This document shows, piece by piece, positions 1-12,174 of a stretch of DNA of 64,000 bases. Within the stretch, counting starts at the first letter, position 1. Each line of letters opens with the position of its first letter. The DNA is taken from assembly GCA_934045075.1 (NCBI GenBank), contig OW203726.1, positions 5,031,535 to 5,095,534 on the forward strand. Reading direction: 5' to 3'. Made by a program: the position numbers and the translations under genes. Under the pieces are notes generated by a model. It made no database searches and had not been told where the DNA came from. It saw only the letters and a list, made by a program, of their open reading frames with translations. The stretch is from Yponomeuta sedellus (taxonomy: Eukaryota; Arthropoda; Insecta; Lepidoptera; Yponomeutidae).

Positions 1-2
1 TT

Positions 3-242
3 TCATCGCCTATTTTCTTGTGATATTTTTGCTATTATACTTAATTTTACCTGTTTTCCATCAGTTTTCAGTTTCCACTCCGTGTATTTTTTTCCCGAGT
101 ACTTTTTTTCGCGCAAATTTGCACCATACAGTCCACGTAACAGAATTTCTTTCCCGGTTCCAAATTCTAATGAATAACATCCATTAGGAAAAGAGGTTCC
201 AGTTCGTGTGAAAGACTTATTAGAAATCCCCTTTGGGACCAT
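3..242 (-). other. unclassified 79-codon open frame
   Basis: An open frame from ATG to TGA at the left edge. The conceptual product is lysine-rich (for example GKKYTEWKLKTDGK) with no signal peptide, membrane segment or family motif that I recognise. No splice sites or polyadenylation signal clearly belong to it. It could be chance, or part of a gene continuing left of the window. Confidence 0.15.
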
Positions 243-716
243 AAATAAGGTTCATTATTGCCTTTCGTGCTATGAATGCGTACTCGACCAAACCTCGCGT
301 TATCAAAACCTTTTCTTTATATAAATAACTCTGTCTTGGTTTTTCTATTTCCTACAGCTTGGAAGGCGATGCACGTCTTGGGCTTTGACATGGCTTCCCT
401 TTCACTGATTTAATATAATCGACGTTGGGGTAAATGTATTTATCAGGCTACGCCTATATTGACTCTTCCTTCAATGCGTTATTACGCGATGTAATTTTTT
501 TTTTGATAGAATTACTACTTTCATGATCGTCAGTTTCCAGATTTATAGTTTATGTTTGTGCAGATATTTACAAATAAGAATGAATGAATTATTATAAATG
601 TGGTATTTAAATATTACCTACAGGAATTAGGTGTCTATCATGTAGAACCAACTCAACAAATACCGACTCCAAAGCCGTCGGAATTGAAATAAAACTCAAT
701 CTATTAAATAAAATTC
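243..716. other. no gene seen
   Basis: AT-rich non-coding sequence. I see no exon, RNA gene or familiar repeat. Confidence 0.5.
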
Positions 717-1069
717 AAAGTCCTGACTGACTGATTCACTCATCAACGCCCAGCAAATTTCAGCTTCCTAGATCCAAGCTGTTGGATCTAGGAAGCTGAA
801 ATTTTGCACAGAGGGTCTATATATTATGTAGGCTAGGAATAGTGAAGGATTTTTTTAAATTGAACCCCTAAAGGGGCGAAAAGGGTTGCCAAAATTTGTA
901 TGGGAGGTTTAAAAAAAGTTGTCTAATTTTCTTGAAACTTAAAATTAATACCCTTAAACACAATTGATTGAACACGTGTTTCGCCGTTCATCTAAATTTA
1001 ATCCTTAAGGGAGTGAAAGGGGTTGCAAAAAAAGTCCACGCGGACGGAGTCGCGGGCAAAAGCTAGTTT
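717..1069 (+). repeat. dispersed lepidopteran repeat with 5' hairpin
   Basis: Starts near GACTGACTGATTCACTCATC and ends with CGGACGGAGTCGCGGGCAAAAGCTAG, a pattern familiar in moth and butterfly repeats. Near its head two arms (753-777 and 782-807) form a nearly perfect hairpin of about 23 bp with a 4-base loop, built on TTTCAGCTTCCTAGATCC. Non-coding. Confidence 0.6.
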
Positions 1070-1450
1070 AAGATATTTTTCCAACATCGTCCTCACGGAC
1101 AAAAATAGACTTAATTGCTTTAATAAGGGTTCCTTTTGATAAGTCAAGCCTTTTTTCTGTTAATTAATCAGGTATTCATTCCTGCCACTTTCGTTATGTT
1201 ATGAAGCAGCAGGATAAAATTTGGAATAAAATCAACAAGATGGCAGCATTTTTGCATTAGATATTTATGGCTGATAGAATGAAAGATATGCAAGCGACAT
1301 GGTATTGTTCTAATCTGTCGGCCAGAGTACAGTGCTTATGAAAAAAGCTCATCGCTCGAAAAAAGGTTTTATAAACTTACTAAAATCAAATAAACTATCT
1401 GAATCTGAATCTAAAATCACATCGTTCGTTCGTTATCAACCCTTGTATAA
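1070..1450. other. no gene seen
   Basis: Non-coding, AT-rich. The last 20 bases (CGTTATCAACCCTTGTAT) resemble the head of the TGCTGGGGCAC dispersed repeat family, as if that repeat were interrupted by the 1451-5509 unit. Confidence 0.4.
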
Positions 1451-1844
1451 CAGTGATTGATAAGTATCATCCATACACAAGTTGACAGACATGCTTTAGC
1501 CCAAACACCATAATTTACCGGTGATTTCGATTTGAAAGCCATAGCCAAACTAACGTGCCTTAACAATAGCTATTGAACACGCTAGTTTGTTTTTTTTAAA
1601 GGCACTTCCCAGAAATATCTTGAAACAAAGTCGTATCTATCAGACCCATGACTAGTGCGTGCCGCGGCGGGTTCGCGCATTGAGGATTTCCCCATAACTT
1701 TTTTTTATTTTAGTCTATATACTTTTTTTTAAGTATATAGACTAAAGGCAGGTTTCACTAAGTAAATACTTAATGTATTTCTCAGCAAAGAGGATTTAGA
1801 ATATAAGATTCAGATAAAGAGAGATTCAATTCGGTAACCAGCCC
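1451..1844 (+). repeat. left inverted arm of 4-kb unit
   Basis: Runs from CAGTGATTGATAAG to CGGTAACCAGCCC. It matches the complement of 5109-5509 almost throughout, including the 14-bp-stem palindrome at 1711-1744. Differences are a few substitutions and homopolymer length changes. Confidence 0.85.
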
Positions 1845-1846
1845 AA

Positions 1847-1980
1847 GGCCGGTTTTAGAATTGAGAATTTCACTATGTAAATACTTAAGTAACGTTCTGT
1901 CACGCTGTTTTCTGGGAACTTCGAAGAGAGAACAGTTAACTATTTACGTAGCGAAATTAGCAATTCAGAAATTGGCCCTA
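1847..1980. repeat. MITE-like element, GGCCGGTTT termini
   Basis: Begins GGCCGGTTTTAGAATTGAG and ends CAATTCAGAAATTGGCC, giving imperfect terminal inverted repeats. Related copies with GGGC/TCGGTTTC-AGAATTGAGAA ends lie at about 47928-48064 and 54358-54456. Confidence 0.55.
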
Positions 1981-2149
1981 TATAAGATGTTACTTTTAGT
2001 GACTAATCACATATACGCGGCAAACAAACCACCCACATTTCAGCGTGTCCGTATATACATCCCACTGATGGGCTTACGCCTTTTCTCAGAGAGACAGTAT
2101 GGGCTTAATTACCACGAGTGCACACCGCAGATGCTTCAAGCGCCCGGAA

Positions 2150-2256
2150 TTGGTCCTCGTGGTGGATGTATGGCCTAACCTTCCTGCGATGCAGGAGGAG
2201 ACCAGTGCTCCAGCAATGAGTACATACAAAGGGTTGATATCATCATCATCATCAAT
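2150..2256 (-). repeat. fragment of TGCTGGGGCAC repeat family
   Basis: Matches, in reverse orientation, the head of the dispersed repeat seen complete at 16605-17110: GGTGGA..TATGGCCTAACCTTCC, the TGCGATGCAGGA block and GGGTTGATA. It ends in a short TCATCATC tract. Confidence 0.6.
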
Positions 2257-2277
2257 GCTGGACATATGGCTTAACTT

Positions 2278-2995
<718 letters not shown>

Positions 2996-3296
2996 TAAAC
3001 ATTTATTGTCATGCAAGTTTTACAAGGTTTATATTACCTATAGTTACATATCTAGACAGAACTTGGCTATAAATAATAAAAAAAAAACAAATGTTGTTTA
3101 TTAGGTTCTGTCAATAGGAATGCATGACAATCGGACATACGCTCAGCATAAGCTGTTGGATATACCTATCCTAAAAACAGCGCTGATTTTCAGCGCAGCC
3201 CGTTGTACTAAACTAATACTTAACTATAATGAACTTAAATAAACTTATACTACCTATGTGCACGCAAGTAATCTTCTTCTCTATAATATGAAAATT

Positions 3297-3494
3297 AATC
3301 GCTGAAAGTGTTGGTAAGCGCAAATCTCAAGATCACCTGAACCAATTCTGCTAATTCTCGTTCAAGAACATTCCTTGAAGTACGAGGATGGTTCTTACGG
3401 AAAGAAAAATCAAAAAAATTGAAATGAAAAATTTAAAAAATTAAAGAATTGATGATCGATGATAGGCGGTACTAAGTTCGCTGGGTCAGCTAGT
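3297..3494 (-). repeat. dispersed repeat, CTAGCTGACCCAGCGAACTTCG family
   Basis: Reverse-oriented copy of a family also at 11068-11265 and 13091-13290. Shared blocks are AGCTGACCCAGCGAACTTAG, TCTTTAATTTTT, CCGTAAGAACCATCCTCG and CTTCAAGGAAT. Non-coding. Confidence 0.7.
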
Positions 3495-3683
3495 ATTTTA
3501 ATATACAGGGCGTCCCAAAGTTATGGGCCATGAAGGGAAAGTACCTTAAATATCGTAGATAGGGTATTTTGGTGAAATCAGACTTTATGTTATTTTTAAA
3601 AGATAGTAATTCTGCATTCAAAGATTTTCTAAAAATTACTTGCCTTGTCTGGGAATCGAACCGACTTAAATTTAAGAAAAAAA

Positions 3684-4200
3684 ACCGGCCAAGTGCGAGT
3701 CAGACTCGCGCACCGAGGGTTCCGTACAAACCTGTATTATAGACCTGAGTATTTGGTATGAATTTCAATTTAATACCTCTACGCGTTTATGAGGAAATGG
3801 GTAGTAAGTTTAAAATTATTAAAAAAAAATATATTATGTGATGTAACTAAAAATTTATGGTTTTCGTAATTTTTCCTTTATCTATGCTATAAGACGTTGC
3901 TTCGTACCAAATTTCAAGATTCTGAGTTCACGGGAAGCACCCTGTAGGTTTTGATTCCCTTGCAAGTGTCGAAAATTTGCGGCATAAACGGCTGTATCTT
4001 TTGATTGCGTTGGCTTAGAAGTTTGATTTTTTCACAGCTTCAAGGGACAGTAGACCTGAGTAATTGATATAAATTTCAGCTTCATACCTCCACGCGTTCC
4101 TGAGAAAAAGGGTCTTGACAGACGGACGGACGGACAGACGGACAACAAAGTGATCCTATAAGGGTTCCGTTTTTTCCTTTTGAGGTACGGAACCCTAAAA
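3684..4200 (+). repeat. dispersed repeat, ACCGGCCAAGTGCGAGTC family
   Basis: A near-complete copy running from ACCGGCCAAGTGCGAGTCAG through the GACGGACGGACGGACAGACG block to GGTACGGAACCCTAAAAAC. Fragments of the same family occur at 14575-14640, 39050-39120 and 45944-46010. It is very common in Lepidoptera and non-coding. Confidence 0.75.
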
Positions 4201-5108
4201 ACACCCCTACTTTTATGATGCCAATCGAAAAAATGGCCAAAAACTAATAACTCTTCTTAAGTAACATAGTGTTTTAAAAGAAAGGAACAGCGTGAAATTA
4301 ATCATTTTAATCAAATTAAAAACATACATGAAACTGCCGTAGTCAATTAAGTTAAAAATTAAAAATGAAAATCAACAGGCAGCGGACAGCGGAAATCAGA
4401 AGTAGATCATAGTACGAAAACCGGCGAAAATTGGCGAAAACCGAAGCCTACTTTAGAGCCCGAGGTATATTCTAAAAGCTAACAGACTATACATACATTG
4501 TGGTGGCTACCAACACCTTTAAAGTTAGTAATATTTTCCCTAACGTACATAATATTCTCATTGATATACTACTGACTTAGCAACCGTCGGGATGCTAGTT
4601 TCTTTAAAGAAATCTCTTAACGACTCCCTACCACCTACCTTATAAATCTGATCGCACTCTTCTTCTGCAAGACACACATGTACTTATCCTGTGTCGACTT
4701 TATAAGTCTGATCGCTGTTCTGTAAGACAAAGATGTACTTATCCTGAGCTTATCACAACGTTCAGTCGACCTTACAAAGAGGGTTTACTTAACCCAAACA
4801 CAAAGACATGCGGGCTAAGCACGATTGAGTGTCCCTACGTGACCTGGATTGGGAAAACTTATTCCAATAAGTGACGCGACGCATTTTGTACAGGAAATGT
4901 AATAAGGGTTTTTTTTATAAGGAACCCAACTAGCAAAGTTATCCTATAACAAAAGACTTTAAGTAAATCAGGACTAATAAAGTTTTTATAATAGCTTTGA
5001 GGTAGACTTTCTTACTTATAATAGCATTGCGTAAGTAAAAATGCTCCCAATGACATTTGTTTTTATATCGTTATCTTGTAGTTTACTGCGGACCCGGACC
5101 GGACCTGC
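4201..5108. other. no gene seen (inside inverted-arm unit)
   Basis: Non-coding. It contains a short imperfect internal repeat around 4636-4745 (TTATAA..TCTGATCGC, then TGTACTTATCCTG twice). No family was recognised. Confidence 0.5.
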
Positions 5109-5509
5109 GGGCTGGTTACCGAATTGAATCTCTCTTTATCTGAATCTTATATTCTACGAGTAAATCCTCTTTGCTGAGAAATACAGTTAAGTATTTACTT
5201 AGTGAAACCTGCCTTTTGTCTATATACTTAAAAAAAAGTATATAGACTAAAATAAAAAAAAGTTATGGGGAAATCCTCAATGCGCGAACCCGCCGCGGCA
5301 CGCACTAGTCATGGGTCTGATAGATACGACTTTGTTTCAAGATATTTCTGGGAAGTGCCCTTAAAAAAAACAAACTAGCGTGTTCAATAGCTATTGTTAA
5401 GGCACGTTAGTTTGGCTATGGCTTTCAAATCGAAATCACCGATCATTTATGGTGTTTGGGCTAAAGCATGTCTGTCAACTTGTGTATGGATGATACTTAT
5501 CAATCACTG
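5109..5509 (-). repeat. right inverted arm of 4-kb unit
   Basis: Complement of 1451-1844, ending CAATCACTG. The internal AGTATATAGAC palindrome is at 5219-5248. Confidence 0.85.
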
Positions 5510-5955
5510 TTTATTATCACATTGAACCCAGATTTTCATGTCACTATAGTAAAAAAAAGTTGTCCATGAAGTATTTCTATGGTCTCCTGTAAAATAAACA
5601 AGGAACTTCATGGGTACGCATGTTTCAAAAGTTAGGTAAATAAGCGGTTGAACAAATTTATAGCTAATCTTATTAGCTACCGAATTTTAGGAGGTCGTGT
5701 CATTGTGTCCAATCAGAGCGTTGTGTTTGTTACAATGTACACAGCATTCTACCTATGAGAAACCTAACTTTATACTTGTGTGGGAGTTAATTATTCATAC
5801 TCATGTGGGCTGTATGTATAGTCGTAGGGTACTCGTACCAGATGTCATGTCGGTGTCATTAGTGCTGCAAGTCCTCGTGAGCGCGTTAAAGCTTAGATAG
5901 GAACAGCTGCAGTAATTTCCAATGTTTATGCTGGATAGATACACAGATAGAGAGA
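5510..5955. other. no gene seen
   Basis: Non-coding. A 67-codon open frame at 5697-5900 has no recognisable motif and no splice or promoter context. Confidence 0.45.
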
Positions 5956-5959
5956 GTAC

Positions 5960-6190
5960 GACTGCCTCGTCGGTCTAGACGTTAAGGCGCTTGGGTACTA
6001 TGACAGAGGTCGTGGGGTCGATTCCCACTGGGGGTCGCGGTACATTTGAACAAGAGGCCTCGGTCTATTTTCATCTATTTTCATTTCGGTATATTTTCAT
6101 GTTTCGTCCTTGCCTGGCTACCGTAGTACAGAGTATTCTAGTTTGAGATCAGGTCAAGTGTTTGTGTTGTGTGGTAATTATTATTGCTAA
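5960..6190 (+). mobile_element. tRNA-headed SINE
   Basis: A tRNA-like head with A box (TCGGTCTAGACGTTAAGG) and B box (GGGGTCGATTCCCAC), followed by a body with CGTCCTTGCCTGGCTACC. Reverse-oriented relatives are at about 44920-45050 and 55545-55676, sharing GCAAAGACATC and the AACCCACGACCTC block. It is not a functional tRNA because the anticodon arm does not close convincingly. Confidence 0.65.
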
Positions 6191-6389
6191 CGCTTTATTG
6201 TACGACCGGAAATAAAATACAATCTTGATTTGTTAAATCGAAGTAGGTAATAAAGTAATAAAAGTCTTTTATTTCCTATTACATTTAGAATAACATTAAA
6301 CTCATTGCATTAGTAGAATACACATAAAATAATAATAAAATTGTAATAAAGTAAATGCATTTTTATAATAATCTAAAGGGTGGAAAATA

Positions 6390-6610
6390 TAGAGAGAAAG
6401 ACCTACTCCAGTTCTCTCTATATTTCGCTACTTTTATCCATTTTTTTTAATCTAAGTTATGGTTTACGACTGGCGGTCTTACCGATTAGAGCGATCTCTG
6501 GACATAGATTCTTTATTGCACACAAAAGTTACATTAGTGAAATGTTGTAAATCGAAATATCGTACAATTGGCGGCCCTATCACTAAAAGCAATTGCTTTC
6601 AGGCTACAAT
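6390..6610 (-). repeat. repeat fragment, AATTGGCGGCCCTAT family
   Basis: Contains TTTATTGCACACAAAAG and AATTGGCGGCCCTATCAC, the same blocks as copies near 10325-10450, 37226-37330, 44486-44620 and 52860-52975. Probably the end of a retroposed repeat. The 66-codon frame here is a by-product. Confidence 0.45.
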
Positions 6611-7178
6611 AGACGGGCACAAGAAAGAAAACAGCGATGTCACAGAAACATTGTTATAAGTAAAACAAGTTACTAAGTAACATAATTAATAATTTAATAA
6701 TTGAAACATTATAAATGCTACAAAGTTTCAACTTGCAATTAAGCTTCTTAGCATAAAATATAATAACTATAATTTGTGCTATCTTAAGATTTCATTAGAT
6801 TAGAACTCTTGTACACCCCAGAAAGTTTCAATGTTTAAATTGTTCCAAGACATAGTTTAATCATGTACGTGCCAAATTTAACGCACACCCGCTCGGCATT
6901 GCTTGCCTTACAGATTGCTTGACAAACATACGAACAATGTTGGTGGGATATTTTACAATTCAAAGTTCAACAGCTGTTCATACCTACTGGCCAGCGAAAA
7001 GCCCTCGTCTCAAGAGACTAACAGCCCTGGCACGTTCTACGGGACACGTCATCCACGTCCGAGATGAATTTTTAAATATCACTTAGCTACTTAGCAACCG
7101 TTGGTACTTGGACTCCTATTTTATCTACAGTAAAACGATACGTTCTGCTGTTCGCGTGAGTTCTGCTGCCTCACAAGG

Positions 7179-7394
<216 letters not shown>

Positions 7395-7469
7395 CTTTAT
7401 TGCATACGAAACATTAAACCAGACATTTCATAAGGAATAACATGTACAAAGGCGAGCTTATGTCTGGAA

Positions 7470-7740
7470 TTAAAGCCAGTACAATGCATGAGTTCCATGC
7501 TTTATAATAATTATGTAAACTCAGTTAATGAAAGACTTTGAGTTTCGAGTTTTTTTGTCAATTTTTTCTCCAAAATGATCTAAATTTTGAAATGGACACC
7601 TAGTGTGAATTGTAAGATTTTAAATTGGTCCCATAGTTTGAAAAGTAGCGCAGAAACTGCGGCTTAATGAACGTTTTCAGTTTCTGCGCTACTTTGAATA
7701 AAACCTTTTCAATTAATTTCATTTCATTATCTCTGTTAGA
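7470..7740 (+). repeat. SINE-like repeat with TTTCATTTCA tail
   Basis: Shares blocks AGTACAATGCATGAGTTC, TTTTCTCCAAAATGATCTA, GAAATGGACACCTAG and CTGCGCTACTTTGAATAAA with copies at 37965-38200 and 58057-58204. This copy carries a 61-bp insertion that creates a perfect 18-bp hairpin (7642-7659 with 7678-7695). Confidence 0.6.
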
Positions 7741-8074
7741 GATTTCTTGCATTGCAAACCTTTTAAAGTCGGAGTAGCAGTAAAAAAACTGGTCTCTTTG
7801 TATTGCACTTTTGCCATCTGACAGCTCTTAGCAGTAGATTAACAGTTTTTTAGTCTACGAAAAACCGGTGGTCAGCATCGTTTTATGTAGTGGACGGCAG
7901 TAAAGTTTTCAAGTTCAGAACTCCTAAAAAGTACCAATTAAAAGCGCCTGCCTCTGTGTGTTGGGGGTTAATTTGTCTTAATTTCCTGCCATGCGGTGCC
8001 ATATCGCATGGCTGTTGAGGAGGGTTAACCCTACGCCAAATGAGTGTACAAATGAGCGCGACAGCCTTTTACGA

Positions 8075-8218
8075 GACCGCTCTGGTTGAACGCCCGCGGG
8101 GAATAAAGGCTATGTTAATTTCAGAACGTACGTTTTTGATACGCCGAAAAAAAAGCTCCGTGGGCCGACGGCATTGGATTCATTGGAAGAGACTAGGGGG
8201 AACCTTTCATAAAGACCA
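8075..8218 (+). repeat. direct repeat with 8828-8998
   Basis: The two copies share GACCGCTCTGGTTGAACGCC, GCCGAAAAAAAAGCTC and GATTCATTGGAAGAGACTAG. They flank the tRNA-like SINE pair and look like two insertions of one repeat. The open frames across them are incidental. Confidence 0.6.
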
Positions 8219-8465
8219 CCCCTGTGGCGCAGCCTGTGGGCGCAGTGGTAGCGCAACTGCCTACCATGCGAGAGGTCCAGGGTTCGAACCCCGGCTGGGG
8301 AAAAAAACCTCTGGTCTTGAATGTTTACATTTTTGTGATGTCGCTGTTTATGGTACCACCGACACAGGGTATCCTAGTGTGGGACCAGAAGCAATTTATG
8401 TGCCTGTATATAATTGTTATAAAGAGAAGAGGTTTGTGTCCAGCAGTTGGTTCTGTTTATGGGCT
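8219..8465 (+). mobile_element. tRNA-headed SINE, CAT-loop type
   Basis: Head GGGCGCAGTGGTAGCGCAAC, loop CTACCATGCGAG and B box AGGGTTCGAACCCC, followed by a body with TGGTACCACCGACACAGGG. It pairs with an inverted copy at about 8480-8645, so 8270-8640 is a large imperfect palindrome. Confidence 0.7.
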
Positions 8466-8479
8466 GATCTGATACATAG

Positions 8480-8645
8480 ATAGATGTAACATAACATTTA
8501 CATACAAGCACGTTAATGTCATACATTGCTAGGATACTCTGTGTCGTGGGAACCAGAAACAACGACATCACAAACATGTAAACATCCAAGACCCGGGGTT
8601 ATTTTTTCCCCAGCCGGGATTCGAACCCGGGACCTCTTGCATGGT
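8480..8645 (-). mobile_element. inverted partner of the CAT-loop SINE
   Basis: The complement of the same SINE: CCCCAGCCGGGATTCGAACC then GGGACCTCTTGCATGGTCG. It is truncated inside the tRNA-like head. Confidence 0.65.
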
Positions 8646-8827
8646 CGTTATATGTGTATGTATGTTTGTCCGTTTCTCATCATCATCAACCATTTGACGC
8701 CCACTGCAGGAAATAGGCTTTCATCATGGTTTTCTAAACTTCCCGATCTTGTGACGCCTGCATCTAGCGACTCCCCGCCACGTAACCACCGTCCGCTACG
8801 CAGTAATACAATACTTGGTCGGCCTTT

Positions 8828-9180
8828 TACGGGACCGCTCTGGTTGAACGCCCGCGGGGAAAAAAGGCGGGGAATATGAGACTTTCCGAACGTACTTTTT
8901 TGACATGCCGAAAAAAAAGCTCGGCGTGCCGACGTCATTGTGAAAGCGGCTCGGATTCATTGGAAGAGACTAGAGAGCACCTTTCATAAAGAGAAGAGGT
9001 CTCCGCCCAGCAGTGGGTTCTGTTTATGGGCTGGTCTGATAAATAGACAGATATGTATGTTTGTCTGTTTCTCATCACCATCTTCAGTCGTCTTGTGTGC
9101 ATCAGTGGGTTCTGTTTATGGGCTGATCTGATACATAGACCGATGTGTATGTATGTTTGTCGGTTTCTCATCATCATCAA
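8828..9180 (+). repeat. clustered repeat block
   Basis: The second direct copy of the 8075-8218 repeat, followed by two degenerate copies of CAGTGGGTTCTGTTTATGGGCTG and CATAGACCGATGTGTATGTATG. Non-coding; the frames on either strand have repeat-derived content. Confidence 0.5.
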
Positions 9181-9295
9181 TCATTTGAGGCCCTCTGCAA
9201 GACATAGCCCTCCCTCATGGTTTTCCAAATTTCCCTGTCTTGTGCCGTCCGCATCCAGCGACTCCTGGCCACGTAACCACCGTTTCTCACTAATA

Positions 9296-9490
9296 CACGA
9301 CCTCTGTGGCGGAGCGGTAGCGCCTCTGCCTACCATGCCAGAGGTCCCGGATTCGATCCCCGGCTGGGGACAAAAAAAAAAAACAGGTCTTGGGTGTTTC
9401 CATGTTTGTATGTCGTTGTTTCTGGTTCCCACGACACAGATTATCCTAGTGTGGGGCCAGAAGCAATGTATGTGCCTGTATGTAAATGTT
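9296..9490 (+). mobile_element. tRNA-headed SINE, CAT-loop type, second copy
   Basis: GCGGAGCGGTAGCGCCTCTG, CTACCATGCCAG and GGATTCGATCCCCGGCTGGGG, then an A tract and the same body (TTCCCACGACACAGATTATCC). A better A box than the first copy. Confidence 0.7.
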
Positions 9491-9499
9491 AAGTTACAA

Positions 9500-9965
9500 T
9501 ATTTGATCGGCGTATGTCTGACTGGGGCGACACTTACCGGCCCTTCCATCCATAGCCAGATCCCAACTTCCTAGTTACCACTGGTCGAAATTAATGCCAT
9601 TTGGAATACAATCATTAAAGATAGCTGATATTTTTGACGTCCTTGCCACCAATTCAAACTTCACGAACTAAACACATTAGCTCAAAATTATCTCTGTGTC
9701 ACCCTTATCACTGGTTCTACGTCATAGTAACGTAAAGTCTGCGTATAGCACAGACATCACTTTTAAGCTTTTAAATTTGTCGTCCGCTTCTAAAATGCAA
9801 GCATCCTTGCTAAAATGGTATCCCAGATGGAAAAATTATACTATTTCGTTGAATAAAAATATCGTTCACCGGGAGACCACAAAATATATCCCCATACAGG
9901 AAGCTTGCTCATAAAATAGAAGTAACAATAAATAAAGCTTTTATGTTGAGCAGTTAGTGTTAGTC
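9500..9965. other. no gene seen
   Basis: A 72-codon frame at 9696-9914 has no recognisable domain. No repeat identified. Confidence 0.4.
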
Positions 9966-10265
9966 CATCGCAGTGGTTAGACCTGTTGCTTTACAAGCGC
10001 GTGGTCCCGGGTTCGAATGTGTGTACCCAAGATGTACCAACGAAACGCAAGTATGTAAGTCCGGAATTAATTTAATAATGTATAGTGCTTACAATTTTTT
10101 TATGTACCCACCACTTTTTCAAAGTTTGTGGATTTGTGGCAGTACCACTCGCTAACTTAGAAGGAAACTACCGTGAGAAAACCTGAGTGACAGAGGAGTT
10201 AACATGCATCGGCTCTTAGAATTGCCAATAAGCGGAGGGTATTCTCCCCCTCAGAGAAGGTTTGT
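9966..10265 (+). mobile_element. tRNA-like SINE and linked SINE body
   Basis: CGCAGTGGTTAGACC and GGTCCCGGGTTCGAATG resemble A and B boxes. It is followed by CCACTCGCTAACTTAGAAGGAA..GTGAGAAAACC, the body also seen after the tRNA-like head at 15930-16060. Confidence 0.5.
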
Positions 10266-10449
10266 GCTCTGCTTTTGCATGCTATTTTAGCTCTTCGGTA
10301 ATTTGGATTTTGTTGCCGACTTAGATAGATGGATAAAGAACACTTTATTGCACAACCAGAAAAAAAACAAAACAGCCGTGGTTTCTCCAATCCAATGTTA
10401 TACAACTGGCGGTCTTGTCACTTAGAGGGATCTCTTACAGACAACCTTT

Positions 10450-11060
10450 GGATTAAAAGGATTGCATGAAGAATATAGCCGGTATGTCTATGTGTATATA
10501 CAATAAGAAAATCGAAAATATATTGACACCAAGTACCGTAAGATTGTAGGAATATAAGTACTGTAGTAACCTACTTATTGAAACGTTGATTATTTAAAAT
10601 AATTCTTTCTTATTATTATCCCTTTTTATCGAAAGCCTAGCCTAGCTGCGGGTCTCGACACGATTGACACCTAAACGAAATGTAACGATTGTCACTTCGG
10701 TGGGGAATTGGCACTGATTGCTGTAACACAGGTTTTTCACCTAGCACAGCGTCAGAAGCTAATCGTTAATTTTGTATATAGCATTAAGTAAAACCATTTT
10801 GTAAAAGCTGTGTACTAATGTTTTTGCCCAATAAATATTGTTGCGGACCTTTTTATTAATATAATTTTTTCTAATGTCACATATTTGTCATACTATTTTC
10901 TTGCCTACATTTTCCATCAAATCTACTATTAGTTTCTCTTTAGTTTTCCTATACAGTCCACCCATAGCTAGCAAATATTCTATTCTATTCCTTATAATTC
11001 AAACTTGACTGGACGGCAGCGCCGGTCAGCTATTATAAAGTATCGTTACAGTACTTATAA
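10450..11060. other. no gene seen
   Basis: AT-rich non-coding sequence with no exon or recognised repeat. Confidence 0.45.
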
Positions 11061-11067
11061 TTATATA

Positions 11068-11265
11068 AAACTAGCTGACCTAGCGAACTTCGTACCGCCT
11101 AACAGTCGATTCTTTAATTTTTTTTTATTTTTCTCTCCGTAAGAACCGTCCTCGTACTTCAAGGAATATTCTAAAAAAAAATTTGCGAAATCGGTTCAGC
11201 TGCTCTCGAGATTTGCTGTTACCTACACATTCAACGATTCATTTTTATATTATAAAAGATATAAA
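11068..11265 (+). repeat. dispersed repeat, CTAGCTGACCCAGCGAACTTCG family
   Basis: ACTAGCTGACCTAGCGAAC..CGTACCGCC, TTCTCTCCGTAAGAACCG, CTTCAAGGAATATTC and TCGGTTCAGCTGCTCTCGAG. The same blocks recur at 13091-13290. Confidence 0.75.
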
Positions 11266-11347
11266 ATACATAATGAAAACTGTATTTTCACGGATATTTA
11301 CTCTTTTAATACAAATACTATTATTATACTATTTTTATTTTTAATGC

Positions 11348-11410
11348 ACTAAAGGCCTATACCCAGGAGTGGGGAGCGGTAGGCTGATGATGATGATGAT
11401 GATGATGATG
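11348..11410 (+). mobile_element. RTE-type 3' end with (GAT)n tail
   Basis: AAAGGCCTATACCCAGGAGTGG..GTAGGCTGATGATG is the characteristic 3' terminus of lepidopteran RTE-derived repeats. It interrupts the tail of the tRNA-like repeat that follows: ATGCACTA precedes it and ATGCACTAACCC resumes after it, a short target duplication. Confidence 0.6.
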
Positions 11411-11430
11411 CACTAACCCGTGCTAAGGAC

Positions 11431-11603
11431 AAATTTAAAAACCTATTTAGAGGCTAAAAATTTCACCCATGTCGGGATTCGAACCCGCAACCTCTGGCTA
11501 TCCCTGCCAGCGCTCAGTTAGAGCGCTGGCACGGATAGGCAGAGGTTGCGGGTTCGAATCCCGGCATGGGTGAAATTTTTAGCCTCTAAATAGGTTTTTA
11601 AAT
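11431..11603. repeat. palindromic Ile-like tRNA repeat
   Basis: The left half (AAAACCTATTTAGAGGCTAA, AACCCGCAACCTCTGGCTAT) is mirrored by the right half (GGTTGCGGGTTCGAATCCCG, TTAGCCTCTAAATAGGTTTT). The two tRNA-like heads meet at AGCGCTCAGTTAGAGCGCT. The whole 173 bases could fold as one long hairpin. Confidence 0.8.
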
Positions 11604-12170
11604 ACTATTATGTCTAGTGCTCGTGTTAGCCGAAGAAAATATTATATGAAATACATATTATTACCAGCTGAGCCTTGCCCTATCATTTCATAGTCGTTCT
11701 AAGTTTCGAATATGCAATAATGTATTGTATACGATCTGGCTGACGGTCCTTCTTTATTTTCCCATTTATTTAGCCGTGGGGACGAGGTCGTCAATCATGC
11801 AAATTGACGCTGCTATTTCGACGGAGCAAATTAGATCCGAAATCAGGTTAGCCCGAGGTGAAAAGTCGTGTCAATTTGCTAAAATACTAAGTAAATGGGA
11901 GGAGCTGAACTTTTTATAGCCCTTTTTTTTTAAGTAAAATATTTTGATGAATTATTATTTTTTTGGGGAGTCCGTTTGGGTTGTTGACGAAGGCCCCACA
12001 AGTAATATAGAGTTGGAAAATTAAAAATTATATTTTTTTAAAGTAGATTTCTTTTAACCTATCATCAACTAACATAGCGAAAATAAAGATTAGCGTTTAA
12101 TTGAATTAACCCTTAATATCTATTTTCGCCTAGACCTGTCACACTCGGTCACAACAAACCTTTCTGCTAT
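11604..12170. other. no gene seen
   Basis: It begins with TATTATGTCTAGTGCTCGTG, which matches the outer 3' terminus of the Penelope-like element at 39949. Otherwise unremarkable. Confidence 0.4.
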
Positions 12171-12174
12171 TGTC

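Noticed and set aside
8226..8290. tRNA-Met gene (CAT in loop)
   Set aside because: Acceptor stem does not pair and the downstream body is shared with other SINE copies.
8040..9574. Several 80-173-codon frames on both strands
   Set aside because: All cross clustered SINE copies; the translated motifs are repeat sequence.
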